Assembly: GCA_030431485.1 (NCBI GenBank)
Contig: JAUIIR010000006.1
Coordinates: 1-64,000, forward strand
DNA length: 64,000 nt
DNA from: Alphaproteobacteria bacterium
Lineage (GTDB): Bacteria; Pseudomonadota; Alphaproteobacteria; Rhodobacterales; Rhodobacteraceae
Reading direction: 5' to 3'
Below are positions 9,003-17,596 of the stretch, piece by piece (positions within the stretch are counted from its first letter, which is position 1; the number at the start of each line of letters is the position of its first letter). Below the pieces are notes generated by a model. It saw nothing but the letters and a program-made list of their open reading frames with translations. It was not told where the DNA came from and did no database searches. The position numbers were made by a program, and so were the translations under genes.

Positions 9003-9927
9003 TGATCGGCTCCAGATACCTGTCTTCTAGGATCTTGCGCAGATGCTCGTGCTGTGTCGGCAGCTTGAGCGCTTCTCCCAGATGCGCCGTGTCTTCGTCC
9101 CGGTCAAAGCCCGGTTCATTTGTAGCCACTTCGAACAGCACCCCACCCGGTGTTCGGAAGTAGATCGCATAGAAATAATCGCGGTCGATCACCGGAGTCA
9201 CCTGATAGCCCGTGTCCATCAGCGCCTTGCGCACTTCGAGCTGCTGTGCCCGATTGTCCACGGAAAAAGCGATGTGATGGACCGATCCAGCCCCTTGGTC
9301 TGCCGGGGGCGCGTTGACCTGCGTGATGTCGATCACATTGGCCTCATTTCCGCCGGGCACGTGAAAGCGGGTCACGTTGTCCTGACGGTCCAGCTCTTCG
9401 TACCCCATGTACTTTAGCAGTTCCGCACTGGCCGCCGAATCACGCAAGCGCATGTCCGCGCTGTGAAAACCACGGATGGCCGCATCGGCGGGCACACCAT
9501 TATTGGTCCACGGATCGCGGGCATCGTCGTCGGTCTCCACCAACACAAACCCGTCACCATCCGGCCCGTCAAAGCGCAGACGGTTTTCGCCAAATATGGT
9601 CTCCGTCTGCATGTTCTTCACATCAAACGTCGCCAGCCGCTCCTGCCAGTAGGGCAAGCTGCCTTTGGGGACGGCAAATCCGGTGATGCCAACTTCACCT
9701 GTTCCGGGATTGCCGCGTCGGGCATTGGGGAAGGGAAAATAGGTCATTACGGTTCCCGGGGTGCCGGCTTCGTCGCCGTAGTAAAGGTGATACACCTCCG
9801 GGGCGTCAAAGTTGACGGTCTTTTTGATCCGCCGCAGGCCAAGTGTCTTGGTGAAGAAATCGTTATTCGATTGTGCCCCGCTCGCAATCGAGGTCACGTG
9901 ATGCAGTCCGTTGATCTGATTGATCAT
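8995..9927 (-). CDS. Ring-cleaving dioxygenase, VOC superfamily (MhqO-like)
   Basis: A 310-residue protein with two vicinal-oxygen-chelate modules. It starts INGLHHVTSIAS, the usual opening of the ring-cleaving dioxygenase MhqO/MhqA group, and has a second module with GSVHHIAFSVDN and the late metal site GGVLFEVATNEPGF. Two His and one Glu (HHVTS, VHHIAF, LFEVAT) would bind the metal. It probably opens hydroquinone or catechol rings. ATG 9927 follows GGGAGACCAGAC, which settles the start. It is the first gene of a two-gene operon with the hydrolase. Confidence 0.9.
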   Translation of the reverse strand: MINQINGLHHVTSIASGAQSNNDFFTKTLGLRRIKKTVNFDAPEVYHLYYGDEAGTPGTVMTYFPFPNARRGNPGTGEVGITGFAVPKGSLPYWQERLATFDVKNMQTETIFGENRLRFDGPDGDGFVLVETDDDARDPWTNNGVPADAAIRGFHSADMRLRDSAASAELLKYMGYEELDRQDNVTRFHVPGGNEANVIDITQVNAPPADQGAGSVHHIAFSVDNRAQQLEVRKALMDTGYQVTPVIDRDYFYAIYFRTPGGVLFEVATNEPGFDRDEDTAHLGEALKLPTQHEHLRKILEDRYLEPIID

Positions 9928-10029
9928 GTCTGGTCTCCCAAAAGCCGCGTTTCCGTTTGAGATCATACCTATCTGCAATTACGTGCACATAAATCCCTGT
10001 TCGCGCGCCATTTTTGTGCAAATTCGCAC

Positions 10030-10893
10030 CTAAGCGCGGCGGGACGCCATCGCAGCGATACCCGCGCCAACGGTGATCAGGATGGCTGCGGCGACCAATT
10101 GCCATGAGGCCTGCGCAAATCCAGCAACGAGCAGGACCAGTGTCGACAACAGCGGTGCGGCATAGCTCGCAACTCCCAGAACCTGAATGTCACCCTTCTT
10201 CACACCAATGTCCCAGACATAGAACGCCAGACCGACCGGACCCAGTCCCAGCGCCAGAACCGAAAGCCAACCGAACGCGCTGTCGGGCCAGACAGTTGTC
10301 TCAAAAGCCAGATGCGGGGGCACTGACAGCAGTGCGGTGAGCACGCAGAACACTGCGACCGCTTCCGTCGGAGTGGTGCCCAGCCGCCGCGACAGGACGG
10401 AATAGCTGCTCCATGTCAGTGCGCAAAATCCGGCAAGGATCAGACCGGGCGTCGCGGCAGCTTCAAAGCTGAACCCGTTTCGCAACACGATCAATGCGGC
10501 CCCCACAAAAGACACCAGTGCCCCGACGATATGCCCCGCGCGCAGGCGTTCTCCGGGAAGAAGTCCGGAGAAAAGCACGATGAACAAGGGCCAGAGATAG
10601 GCGATCAACCCCGCTTCTGCGGGTGGCGCCAATCGCAGGGCCGAGTAGTAGAGCGCGTGGTAGCCGAACAATCCGACTGTGCCAAAGGCATAGACCGTCC
10701 AGGGAACCAATCGCAGAATTGCCAGCCGACTGCGAATAAGAACCCAGATCACACCCACTGCGCCACCCACGGCAAAGGTCAGGGCGTTGAGCTGAAACGG
10801 TGGCACCGGTGCAGAACCGGCGGTGAACAGCGCCAAAAGCGCCCAAAGCAGGACGGCAATGAATCCGATGGCAGTTGCGGTGGCGCGGGTCAT
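10030..10893 (-). CDS. EamA/DMT-family exporter, YddG-like
   Basis: A 287-residue inner-membrane transporter with ten predicted helices in two EamA repeats. Sequence such as FQLNALTFAVGG and AEAGLIAYLWPLFIVLFSG is like YddG, which exports aromatic amino acids in enteric bacteria. Substrate here is not proven. ATG 10893 is preceded by GCGGAGGAC and is the first residue before helix one (ATAIGFIAVLLWALLALF). It reads toward the dioxygenase gene but a gap of about 100 bases separates them. Confidence 0.85.
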   Translation of the reverse strand: MTRATATAIGFIAVLLWALLALFTAGSAPVPPFQLNALTFAVGGAVGVIWVLIRSRLAILRLVPWTVYAFGTVGLFGYHALYYSALRLAPPAEAGLIAYLWPLFIVLFSGLLPGERLRAGHIVGALVSFVGAALIVLRNGFSFEAAATPGLILAGFCALTWSSYSVLSRRLGTTPTEAVAVFCVLTALLSVPPHLAFETTVWPDSAFGWLSVLALGLGPVGLAFYVWDIGVKKGDIQVLGVASYAAPLLSTLVLLVAGFAQASWQLVAAAILITVGAGIAAMASRRA

Positions 10894-10916
10894 GTCCTCC
10901 GCTAATCCGCGCCGCT

Positions 10917-10949
10917 CAAAAAGAAAAGGCCCGCGCAACAGGCGGGCCT
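10917..10949 (-). terminator. Intrinsic terminator after phaB
   Basis: Stem of 8 bp (10942-10949 with 10927-10934) followed on the minus strand by TTTTCTTTTT. It closes the phaA-patatin-phaB operon. Confidence 0.9.
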
Positions 10950-10971
10950 CTTCAAAACGAATAAACGTGGC

Positions 10972-11694
10972 CTAGACGAAAAACTGAGCGCCGTTGGCCG
11001 AGATGGTCGAGCCGTTGATAAAGCCCGAATTCTCGGAGGCAAGGAACACAACGCAGCGCGCGATTTCTTCCGGTTCGCCCAGACGGCCTGCTGGGATACC
11101 CGCGACAATCTTCTGGCGCACCTCTTCAGGGATCGCCATGACCATCTCCGTGGCAATGTAGCCCGGGCAGATCGCGTTGGCTGTGATCCCGGCGCGCGCG
11201 CCCTCCTGAGCCAGCGACTTCACGATGCCCAGATCGCCCGCCTTGGTCGCCGCGTAGTTCACCTGACCGAACTGGCCTTTCTGACCGTTGATCGAGGAAA
11301 TGACGATCACGCGGCCAAACTTGCGCTCACGCATGCCGGGCCAGACCGGATGCACGGTGTTGAACACACCGGTCAGGTTGGTGTCGATCACCTCTTTCCA
11401 CGCCTCGGGAGTCATCTTGTGGAACGGCGCATCGCGGGTGATGCCGGCATTGGCAACAACAACGTCAATCGGGCCGAGATCGGCTTCGACCTGGGCGATG
11501 CCCTCTTTCGATGCATCGTAATCCGCGACGTTCCACTTGTAAGTCTTGATGCCGGTCTCTTCGGTGAATTTCGCGGCTTTCTCATCGTTGCCGGCATAGG
11601 TTGCCGCAACTTCATAGCCTTCGGCCTTGAGTGCTTTCGAAATCGCTTCGCCGATGCCGCGGCTGCCGCCGGTGACGAGTGCTACACGTGCCAT
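10972..11694 (-). CDS. phaB: Acetoacetyl-CoA reductase
   Basis: A 240-residue short-chain dehydrogenase that reduces acetoacetyl-CoA to (R)-3-hydroxybutyryl-CoA with NADPH, the second step of polyhydroxybutyrate synthesis. The cofactor motif TGGSRGIG starts at residue 8, NAG is at about 82, and the catalytic Ser134, Tyr147 and Lys151 are in place (ISSINGQKGQFGQVNYAATK). The ending NGSTISANGAQFFV resembles that of Rhodobacter and Ralstonia PhaB. It is the last gene of an operon with a patatin-like lipase and phaA; the polymerase gene phaC is not in the window. Confidence 0.96.
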   Translation of the reverse strand: MARVALVTGGSRGIGEAISKALKAEGYEVAATYAGNDEKAAKFTEETGIKTYKWNVADYDASKEGIAQVEADLGPIDVVVANAGITRDAPFHKMTPEAWKEVIDTNLTGVFNTVHPVWPGMRERKFGRVIVISSINGQKGQFGQVNYAATKAGDLGIVKSLAQEGARAGITANAICPGYIATEMVMAIPEEVRQKIVAGIPAGRLGEPEEIARCVVFLASENSGFINGSTISANGAQFFV

Positions 11695-11713
11695 ATGGGG
11701 TCTCCTCTTTGTG

Positions 11714-12553
11714 TCAGGTCTGGTTCAGGGTTTCGAGATAAGATCGACCATCCGCCTCGCCGCAGGACCAAGTTTCGCGCAGCTTGTCGGGGTCGGTGAA
11801 ATCAATCTTGTCGACCTGGCAGGGCTCGGACGGTTCAAGATAGGTGCGCCCCGGCACGGGACTCAGGCCGCTGTAGTGCCGGGTCAACAGGATCAGGGTT
11901 GAGCCTTCGTCAGGTTCGGGCATGGGTGCCTGATCGGCCATGCCACCGTCAATGACTGGCCTGCCCTCCCATAGAGGTGGTTCAAATACTGGTGGGATCA
12001 CGGCAGCGGCGGTGACCAGATCGACAAGACGGCCCTCGCGCGCCGCCTTGCGTGCATCAACGCGCGTGCTATCCAGCCCAATCTTTTCGGCCCAGTTGAA
12101 GTGCGGCGAAGCGACCGTATGCAACTCTGCTTCATAGGCCAAAGTGGCTGCTGTTCCGGACAGCTTGGGCAGACCGGACAGCGGGGGATGACCGATGAGG
12201 ATGTGGAAGGGTGGACCGTCTGCAATCTGCTGTTGCGCCTCGATGTCCAAAACGTCCTCCACACAGTCGCGATAGAGGCGCTGGTGGGGGGTAATCCCGT
12301 CTTCATCAAAGCTGTCCCAAGCCACGTTCGAGTCGTTCTTGGCGAACGCATCGCACATGCGGTCTCGCATTTGTGGACCACGCCGAACGATGAAACAGCA
12401 CGCCGAGAGTGCTCCGCCAGACACGCCGGTTATGCGCTTGGGGTCAAGGCCGATTTCATCCCGAACCACGTCGAGAAATCCACCTTGCCACAGGCACCGC
12501 AGACCGCCGCCGGAAAACACCAGCTGGTCGAAAGGGGGCGTGTTGTCGGTCAT
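11714..12553 (-). CDS. Patatin-like phospholipase
   Basis: A 279-residue lipid acyl hydrolase. It has the patatin oxyanion motif SGGGLRC near residue 14, the nucleophile elbow GVSGG with Ser45, and the catalytic DGG motif with Asp202. No signal peptide or membrane helix is seen, so it is probably cytosolic. It sits between phaA and phaB with spacers of 50 and 19 bases and no terminator, so it belongs to their operon. Patatin proteins attack phospholipid or short polyester surfaces; a role at the polyhydroxybutyrate granule is an idea from context, not shown. Confidence 0.9.
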   Translation of the reverse strand: MTDNTPPFDQLVFSGGGLRCLWQGGFLDVVRDEIGLDPKRITGVSGGALSACCFIVRRGPQMRDRMCDAFAKNDSNVAWDSFDEDGITPHQRLYRDCVEDVLDIEAQQQIADGPPFHILIGHPPLSGLPKLSGTAATLAYEAELHTVASPHFNWAEKIGLDSTRVDARKAAREGRLVDLVTAAAVIPPVFEPPLWEGRPVIDGGMADQAPMPEPDEGSTLILLTRHYSGLSPVPGRTYLEPSEPCQVDKIDFTDPDKLRETWSCGEADGRSYLETLNQT

Positions 12554-12603
12554 GGTGCGTCAGAGGCCCGGACTGTGCAGGTGTTTGTCCGGGCCAACTG
12601 GTG

Positions 12604-13779
12604 TCAGGGACGTTCGACGCAGAGCGCCACGCCCATGCCGCCGCCGATGCAGAGTGTCGCGAGACCTTTCTTGGCATCGCGGCGTTGCATTTCGAACAGC
12701 AGGGTGTTCAGGACGCGGGCGCCCGAAGCGCCGATCGGGTGACCGATGGCGATTGCGCCGCCGTTCACGTTTACGATGGCCGGGTCCCAGCCCATGTCTT
12801 TGTTCACGGCGCAGGCCTGAGCAGCAAAAGCTTCGTTGGCTTCGACGAGGTTGAGATCGCCAACAGACCAGCCAGCCTTTTCCAGCGCCTTGCGCGACGC
12901 ATGGATCGGGCCAACGCCCATGATCGACGGGTCAAGACCGGCTGTCGCATAGGATGCGATGCGGGCCATCGGTGTGATGCCGCGCTTGGAGGCGTTTTCT
13001 TCGCTCATAAGCAGCACGCCCGCCGCGCCGTCGTTCAGGCCCGATGCGTTTGCGGCTGTGACCGATCCGTCCTTTGTGAAGGCGGGACGCAGTTTCTGCA
13101 TCGCGTCGATGGTCGCACCGTGGCGGATGTATTCATCCTTTTCGACAACGATGTCGCCTTTGCGGGTCTTGACGGTGAACGCGATCACTTCGTCATCGAA
13201 CTTGCCCGCTTTCTGGGCCGCTTCCGCCTTGTTCTGCGAAGCGACAGCAAATTCGTCCTGCTGTTCGCGGCTGATCTGCCACTTCTCGGCGACGTTTTCC
13301 GCGGTCTGGCCCATGTGGTAGCCGTTGAACGCATCCCAAAGACCATCACGGATCATCGTGTCGATATACTTGACATCACCCATCTTGTGACCGGCGCGCA
13401 GATGCGCGGCATGGGGAGAGAGTGTCATGTTTTCCTGACCACCGGCGCAGACGATGTCGGCATCGCCCAGCATGATGTGCTGCGCACCAAGTGCCACGGC
13501 ACGCAGACCCGAACCGCACACCTGGTTGATTCCCCAAGCTGCGCTTTCCTGCGGAAGACCCGCATTGATATGGGCCTGACGTGCGGGGTTCTGGCCCTGC
13601 GCAGCGGTGAGAACCTGACCGAGAATTGTCTCGGATACGGCTTCTTTTTCGACGCCGGCGCGTTCGACCAGAGCGTTCAGCACGGCTGTGCCCAAGTCAT
13701 GTGCAGGTGTGTTTGCGAAAGAACCGCCGAACGAGCCAACGGCTGTCCGTGCGGCAGATGCGATAACGACGTTGGTCAT
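12604..13779 (-). CDS. phaA: Acetyl-CoA acetyltransferase (beta-ketothiolase)
   Basis: A 391-residue biosynthetic thiolase that joins two acetyl-CoA into acetoacetyl-CoA. The acyl-accepting Cys88 lies in [10 protein letters not shown]; the late motifs [10 protein letters not shown] (His) and CIGGGMG (second Cys) complete the active site. ATG 13779 follows GGAGGGACCA. First gene of the phaA-patatin-phaB operon. A second thiolase is encoded at 53.9 kb; this one is paired with phaB and so is the likely polymer-pathway enzyme. Confidence 0.96.
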   Translation of the reverse strand: MTNVVIASAARTAVGSFGGSFANTPAHDLGTAVLNALVERAGVEKEAVSETILGQVLTAAQGQNPARQAHINAGLPQESAAWGINQVCGSGLRAVALGAQHIMLGDADIVCAGGQENMTLSPHAAHLRAGHKMGDVKYIDTMIRDGLWDAFNGYHMGQTAENVAEKWQISREQQDEFAVASQNKAEAAQKAGKFDDEVIAFTVKTRKGDIVVEKDEYIRHGATIDAMQKLRPAFTKDGSVTAANASGLNDGAAGVLLMSEENASKRGITPMARIASYATAGLDPSIMGVGPIHASRKALEKAGWSVGDLNLVEANEAFAAQACAVNKDMGWDPAIVNVNGGAIAIGHPIGASGARVLNTLLFEMQRRDAKKGLATLCIGGGMGVALCVERP

Positions 13780-13969
13780 TGGTCCCTCCACCAAAGTCAT
13801 GGTCTAGATATGATTCCACAGAGATTATTGCGCTTTTGCGCCTGTGGCCCCAGACCTTTTCTCGCGCTCTCGTAAAGCAACGGTGGACATCCGCATACCG
13901 GACAGGGTGTCTCAGGCCCAGGTTGCATGGCGGGTTTGACCCTACGTCATGGGAATTGCCCGACTTTGA

Positions 13970-14797
13970 TCAGTGAACCACCGGCGCTCTTTCTATGGTG
14001 TGCCACGGAGGCTCCATAGTCGGCGCGCCAAAATAGTAGCCCTGAAGGAAATCGACACCGAGCTGGTACAAGGCGTGTGCGTCCGGTGCCGATTCGACGA
14101 ATTCGGCGACAGTGAACATGTCGAATTGCTGCGCGATGGCGATGATCGCTCGTGTCAGCACCTGATTGTCCGGATCCGTTGCAATGCCGCGAATGAATTG
14201 ACCGTCAATCTTGAGAATGTCGAACTGAAACTCACGCAGATATCGAAGCGCTGTATACCCGGCGCCGAAATCATCCAGCGCAAAACTGATGCCTTGTTTC
14301 TGCAATGCGCGCATCGCTTGCACCACAAGCTCTGGCACCAACATTGCGGAGGCTTCGGTGATCTCAAGAATAAGCCGGGAGGCTGCGGTTGGATCGCGCG
14401 CCAACCCGCGGTCCAGAACCTTGCGCCACTTTGGATAGCCGATGGACCGTGCTGAAAGGTTGATGGCGAGTCTGACGCCAGGATTGCGCGCTAGGATGCG
14501 CAGCCCGTGTTCGAGGGCCAGGCAATCCAGCAAGCGCCCGCTTTCACGCTCTTCGATCTGGGTGATGAATTGACCTGCGGGAATGATACGACCGGTTGGG
14601 TCGGTGACCCGGATCAATCCTTCATAAAACGCCACCTGGTCCTGTTGTTGTGCCTGGACAATTGGCTGAAAAGCCAGGCGGACCTCGCGATGCTGCACGG
14701 CGTCTTCGACAATTTTCAGGATATTGAGATCCCGTTTCTGAGCTGCGGAATCCAGCGGCGAAGGTTCAAACGATTTGCGAAGGGCACGATGTGACAT
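13970..14797 (-). CDS. EAL-domain cyclic di-GMP phosphodiesterase
   Basis: A 275-residue protein made almost only of an EAL domain, without a GGDEF or membrane part. Catalytic and metal-binding motifs are complete: YEGLIRV (EGL in place of EAL), NLSARS, EITE, DDFGAGY, LKIDGQF, EFVE and LQGYYFG. It should therefore break down cyclic di-GMP in the cytosol. ATG 14797 follows AAAAGGACGTCC. A perfect TTAA-N7-TTAA sequence 44 bases upstream suggests control by CtrA, which in alphaproteobacteria ties motility and cyclic di-GMP together. Confidence 0.92.
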   Translation of the reverse strand: MSHRALRKSFEPSPLDSAAQKRDLNILKIVEDAVQHREVRLAFQPIVQAQQQDQVAFYEGLIRVTDPTGRIIPAGQFITQIEERESGRLLDCLALEHGLRILARNPGVRLAINLSARSIGYPKWRKVLDRGLARDPTAASRLILEITEASAMLVPELVVQAMRALQKQGISFALDDFGAGYTALRYLREFQFDILKIDGQFIRGIATDPDNQVLTRAIIAIAQQFDMFTVAEFVESAPDAHALYQLGVDFLQGYYFGAPTMEPPWHTIERAPVVH

Positions 14798-14840
14798 GGA
14801 CGTCCTTTTGACTGGGCTCGGCAACTGTGCGGGATCAGTG

Positions 14841-14855
14841 TTAAACCCGGTTTAA
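14841..14855. promoter_or_regulatory. Candidate CtrA-binding site upstream of the EAL gene
   Basis: The 15-base sequence TTAAACCCGGTTTAA is a perfect palindrome and an exact match to TTAA-N7-TTAA, the published CtrA consensus. It is 44 bases from the EAL start codon and 22 bases before the -35 box of rpsD, so it could affect either gene. Binding is inferred. Confidence 0.5.
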
Positions 14856-14876
14856 TATGGCCAAGGAAATCGTCTG

Positions 14877-14904
14877 TTGACTCTATGAGAGGCCGCCGTA
14901 TAAG
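14877..14904 (+). promoter_or_regulatory. Sigma-70-type promoter of rpsD
   Basis: TTGACT (14877-14882) and TATAAG (14899-14904) are separated by 16 bases. A start site near 14911 would give a leader of about 113 bases with small hairpins (CCCCGCAAGGGG, GGGTCTCGACCC) before the ribosome binding site AAGAAGGAG. Confidence 0.65.
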
Positions 14905-15023
14905 CGCGGCTTCATTGGTGTTGGTGGCCCCCGCAAGGGGATGCCTGTCATGGGTCTCGACCCAAGAGGACAACGCCCTTCATAGTCGCCTCTCGGGGTG
15001 CCGTACCAAGAAGGAGATCAGCC

Positions 15024-15644
15024 GTGACAAAACGCACGTCTGCCAAGTACAAAATTGACCGCCGGATGGGTGAAAACATCTGGGGTCGTCCGAAATCCCC
15101 TGTCAATCGCCGCGAATACGGACCCGGCCAGCACGGTCAGCGCCGCAAGGGCAAGATGTCTGACTTCGGTCTGCAGCTGCGCGCCAAGCAGAAGCTCAAG
15201 GGCTACTACGGTGACCTGACAGAAAAGCAGTTCCGCCGCATCTTCGCCGAAGCAGAGCGTCTGCGCGGTGATACCGGCGAACAGCTGATCGGTCTGCTCG
15301 AGCGCCGCCTGGACGCGGTTGTTTATCGTGCCAAATTCGTGGCGACGATCTTTGCGGCTCGTCAGTTCGTGAACCACGGCCACGTTCTGGTGAATGGCAA
15401 GCGCGTCAACATCCCGTCCTACCGTGTCAAGGAAGGCGACGTGATCGAGGTCCGCGAGAAGTCCAAACAGATCGCCGCCCTTCTGGAAGCTGTTCAGCTG
15501 CCCGAGCGTGATGTGCCCGACTATGTCGAAGCCGATCACTCCAAGATGAAAGCGACTTTCGTCCGCACTCCGGGCCTGAGCGATGTGCCGTACCCGGTGA
15601 TGATGGAACCGAACCTCGTCATCGAATACTACGCGCAGAACTGA
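15024..15644 (+). CDS. rpsD: 30S ribosomal protein S4
   Basis: S4 binds 16S rRNA early in assembly of the small subunit and helps keep decoding accurate. The 206-residue protein has the N-terminal region with [13 protein letters not shown] and the central S4 RNA-binding domain ([14 protein letters not shown], then [16 protein letters not shown]). It starts with GTG at 15024 after AAGAAGGAGATCAGCC. As in other Rhodobacterales it stands alone with its own promoter and terminator. The structured leader could be the place of self-control by S4, but no known leader motif was recognised. Confidence 0.98.
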   Translation: MTKRTSAKYKIDRRMGENIWGRPKSPVNRREYGPGQHGQRRKGKMSDFGLQLRAKQKLKGYYGDLTEKQFRRIFAEAERLRGDTGEQLIGLLERRLDAVVYRAKFVATIFAARQFVNHGHVLVNGKRVNIPSYRVKEGDVIEVREKSKQIAALLEAVQLPERDVPDYVEADHSKMKATFVRTPGLSDVPYPVMMEPNLVIEYYAQN

Positions 15645-15647
15645 TCT

Positions 15648-15690
15648 GGTTCGGCGTACGGGTCAAACGTACGCCTCGACCGTACGAACC
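15648..15690 (+). repeat. Imperfect inverted repeat after rpsD
   Basis: GGTT-(CGG)-CGTACGG at 15648-15661 pairs with CCGTACG-AACC at 15680-15690, leaving a three-base bulge and an 18-base loop. A third CGTACG copy lies in the loop (15668-15673). It begins three bases after the rpsD stop and precedes a standard terminator. Its role (message stability or protein site) is unknown. Confidence 0.55.
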
Positions 15691-15701
15691 GTTCGTTTCA
15701 A

Positions 15702-15726
15702 AGCCGTCCCATTGGGGCGGCTTTTC
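15702..15726 (+). terminator. Intrinsic terminator of rpsD
   Basis: AGCCGTCCC (15702-15710) pairs with GGGGCGGCT (15714-15722), with one G-T pair and loop ATT, then TTTT. Confidence 0.85.
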
Positions 15727-15761
15727 TGTTGGGAGACGTGACAACCCGCCTTTTGCAAAAG

Positions 15762-15793
15762 AAAAAGGCCGCGCAATCTGCGCAGCCTTTTTT
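15762..15793. terminator. Bidirectional terminator between rpsD and DUF1127
   Basis: An 11-bp stem (15765-15775 with 15779-15789, one mismatch that is a G-T pair on the minus strand) has T runs on both strands. It lies 27 bases after the DUF1127 stop and serves that gene on the minus strand. Confidence 0.88.
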
Positions 15794-15820
15794 CCCAATC
15801 AGGTGTTTTGAGAACCTTGA

Positions 15821-16036
15821 TTACATCCAGTACAGGTCCCGAAAGACGTGGCGTACAATGTCTTCGCGCTTGATGCCTTTGGCCGCAAGCGCGTCATTGG
15901 ACAGCGCCTGAAGGCGTTCGACTTCGTGAACACGCGAATTCGCTTCTGCGATTTGAGTAAAGCCGCGTGTCAGGCCATCGATCAGACTGGAAATGAATCC
16001 CGGCTTTTGACCTTGGTAGGACTGTGTCAGTGCCAT
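15821..16036 (-). CDS. DUF1127-family small protein
   Basis: A 71-residue protein whose C-terminal half, LQALSNDALAAKGIKREDIV then RHVFRDLYWM, is the DUF1127/YjiS-like domain. Such proteins in alphaproteobacteria are short, basic and stress-linked, and in Rhodobacter some affect RNA turnover; the role of this one is unknown. ATG 16036 is preceded by AAAGGAAAAATC, which excludes an in-frame ATG 13 codons upstream. It has its own terminator. Confidence 0.87.
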   Translation of the reverse strand: MALTQSYQGQKPGFISSLIDGLTRGFTQIAEANSRVHEVERLQALSNDALAAKGIKREDIVRHVFRDLYWM

Positions 16037-16180
16037 GATTTTTCCTTTGCGTTGCTCAATTTTTGCACACGACACCTAAGTCTTTGAAATCGCGATGAGT
16101 ACCTCTCGTTTGGAATACCCGACCCGCCGTTTTTGCATATCGCCGCAGTGCAGCATCACTCAAAAAGAGCCCAACTAAAA

Positions 16181-16200
16181 ATTTTACCAGTTGATAAAAT
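16181..16200. promoter_or_regulatory. Candidate RutR-type operator upstream of preT
   Basis: The core TTTACCAGTTGATAAA (16183-16198) fits the RutR consensus TTGACCANNTGGTCAA except at three positions, and the palindrome extends one to two bases beyond each side. It lies 57 bases before the preT start. A closer copy of the same motif stands at 20091 next to the rutR-like gene. Confidence 0.6.
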
Positions 16201-16254
16201 TTTTGACCCGTGAGAGCGTTCAGTACCTGTTCAAGCTGATCTTGGAGTGTGAAG

Positions 16255-17580
16255 ATGGACGCCAGAGCATTGAAAGAAGGCATTGTTTCGGGGCGGCTGG
16301 ACCCCGATGCCCTAAGCGCCGGATTTGCAGACCTGCATGGCCAATTGAGCAATCACGAGGCTCTGGTGGCCGCTGATCGCTGTTATTTCTGTCACGACGC
16401 GCCCTGCGTCACTGCCTGCCCGACCGATATCGACATTCCGCTCTTCATTCGCCAAATCGCCACCGGCACACCCGAAGCGGCGGCCAAGACCATCCTGACG
16501 CAGAATATCATGGGCGGCATGTGCGCCCGCGTCTGCCCCACAGAGACCCTCTGTGAAGAGGTTTGCGTGCGCGAAGTGGCCGAGGGCGAACCTGTCCAGA
16601 TCGGCCGTTTGCAGCGCTATGCCACTGATACGCTGATGGCGCAGGGTGTTCATCCTTTCTCCCGGGCGGCTCCGACCGGCAAGCGTATTGCCATTGTCGG
16701 AGCCGGTCCGGCAGGGTTGGCCTGTGCGCACCGGCTCGCGATGCACGGTCACGATGTCTTGGTGTTCGATGCGCGACCAAAGGCCGGTGGTCTGAACGAA
16801 TATGGTATCGCCGCATATAAAAGCACCGAGGATTTCGCCGCGCGCGAAGTCGATTGGCTCTTGCAGATCGGCGGGATCGAGATCCGGAACGGGATCGCGT
16901 TGGGCCGCGATATGACCATGTCTGAGCTGCAGTCTGACTATGACGCCGTCTTCCTCGGTATGGGGTTGGGCGGCGTGAATGCCTTGACCGCCCCGGGGGC
17001 GGACAAAGAGGGTGTTCTGGATGCGGTTGGGTTTATTGCTGACCTGCGGCAGTGCACCGACCTCAGCAGCCTGCCGGTTGGCCGCGATGTGGTTGTTATC
17101 GGCGGTGGAATGACAGCTGTGGATGCAGCGGTTCAGTCGAAACTGCTTGGTGCGCTCAATGTGACCATCGTCTATCGGCGGGGCCGTGACCGGATGAATG
17201 CCTCGGTCTGGGAACAGGAATTGGCCGCCGCCAAAGGTGTGCGGATCATCACCAACGCGTCGCCTGTCGCTGTACATGGCAACGGAGCAGTGCGCGAGAT
17301 CGAGTTCGAATTCACCGATGATGATCTGACCCCCACCGGCCAGACCTTCCGCCTTGCTGCGGATCAGGTGTTCAAAGCCATTGGGCAGACACTGACCGGG
17401 GACGACCTTCCCGACCTCGACGGCCGCAAGATCGCTGTGACGGGGCCGGGGCGCACCTCTGTGAAAGGTGTCTGGGCCGGGGGCGACTGCGCTGCTGGCG
17501 GTGAAGACCTGACCGTGACGGCCGTTGCCGAAGGGCGTGACGCCGCCGAAGATATCCACGTCGCGCTGATGCGCGCCTGA
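16255..17580 (+). CDS. preT: Dihydropyrimidine dehydrogenase (NAD-dependent), subunit PreT
   Basis: PreT takes electrons from NADH and passes them through FAD and Fe-S clusters to PreA, which reduces uracil and thymine. The 441-residue protein has the N-terminal two-cluster domain (CYFCHDAPCVTACP, CARVCPTETLCEEVC), then the FAD motif GAGPAGLA near residue 147 and the NAD motif GGGMTAVDAA near 285. It is like the N-terminal half of mammalian DPD and of GltD. ATG 16255 is set by GGAG seven bases upstream; a GTG six bases earlier is too close to that site. preA follows after 16 bases. Confidence 0.95.
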   Translation: MDARALKEGIVSGRLDPDALSAGFADLHGQLSNHEALVAADRCYFCHDAPCVTACPTDIDIPLFIRQIATGTPEAAAKTILTQNIMGGMCARVCPTETLCEEVCVREVAEGEPVQIGRLQRYATDTLMAQGVHPFSRAAPTGKRIAIVGAGPAGLACAHRLAMHGHDVLVFDARPKAGGLNEYGIAAYKSTEDFAAREVDWLLQIGGIEIRNGIALGRDMTMSELQSDYDAVFLGMGLGGVNALTAPGADKEGVLDAVGFIADLRQCTDLSSLPVGRDVVVIGGGMTAVDAAVQSKLLGALNVTIVYRRGRDRMNASVWEQELAAAKGVRIITNASPVAVHGNGAVREIEFEFTDDDLTPTGQTFRLAADQVFKAIGQTLTGDDLPDLDGRKIAVTGPGRTSVKGVWAGGDCAAGGEDLTVTAVAEGRDAAEDIHVALMRA

Positions 17581-17596
17581 TCCGGGAGGATTGAAA

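Noticed and set aside
13834-13850. TTGCGCTTTTGCGCC upstream of phaA as a PhaR site
   Set aside because: The TGC/GCA pattern is loose, occurs widely at this base composition, and there is no phaR gene in the window to support it.
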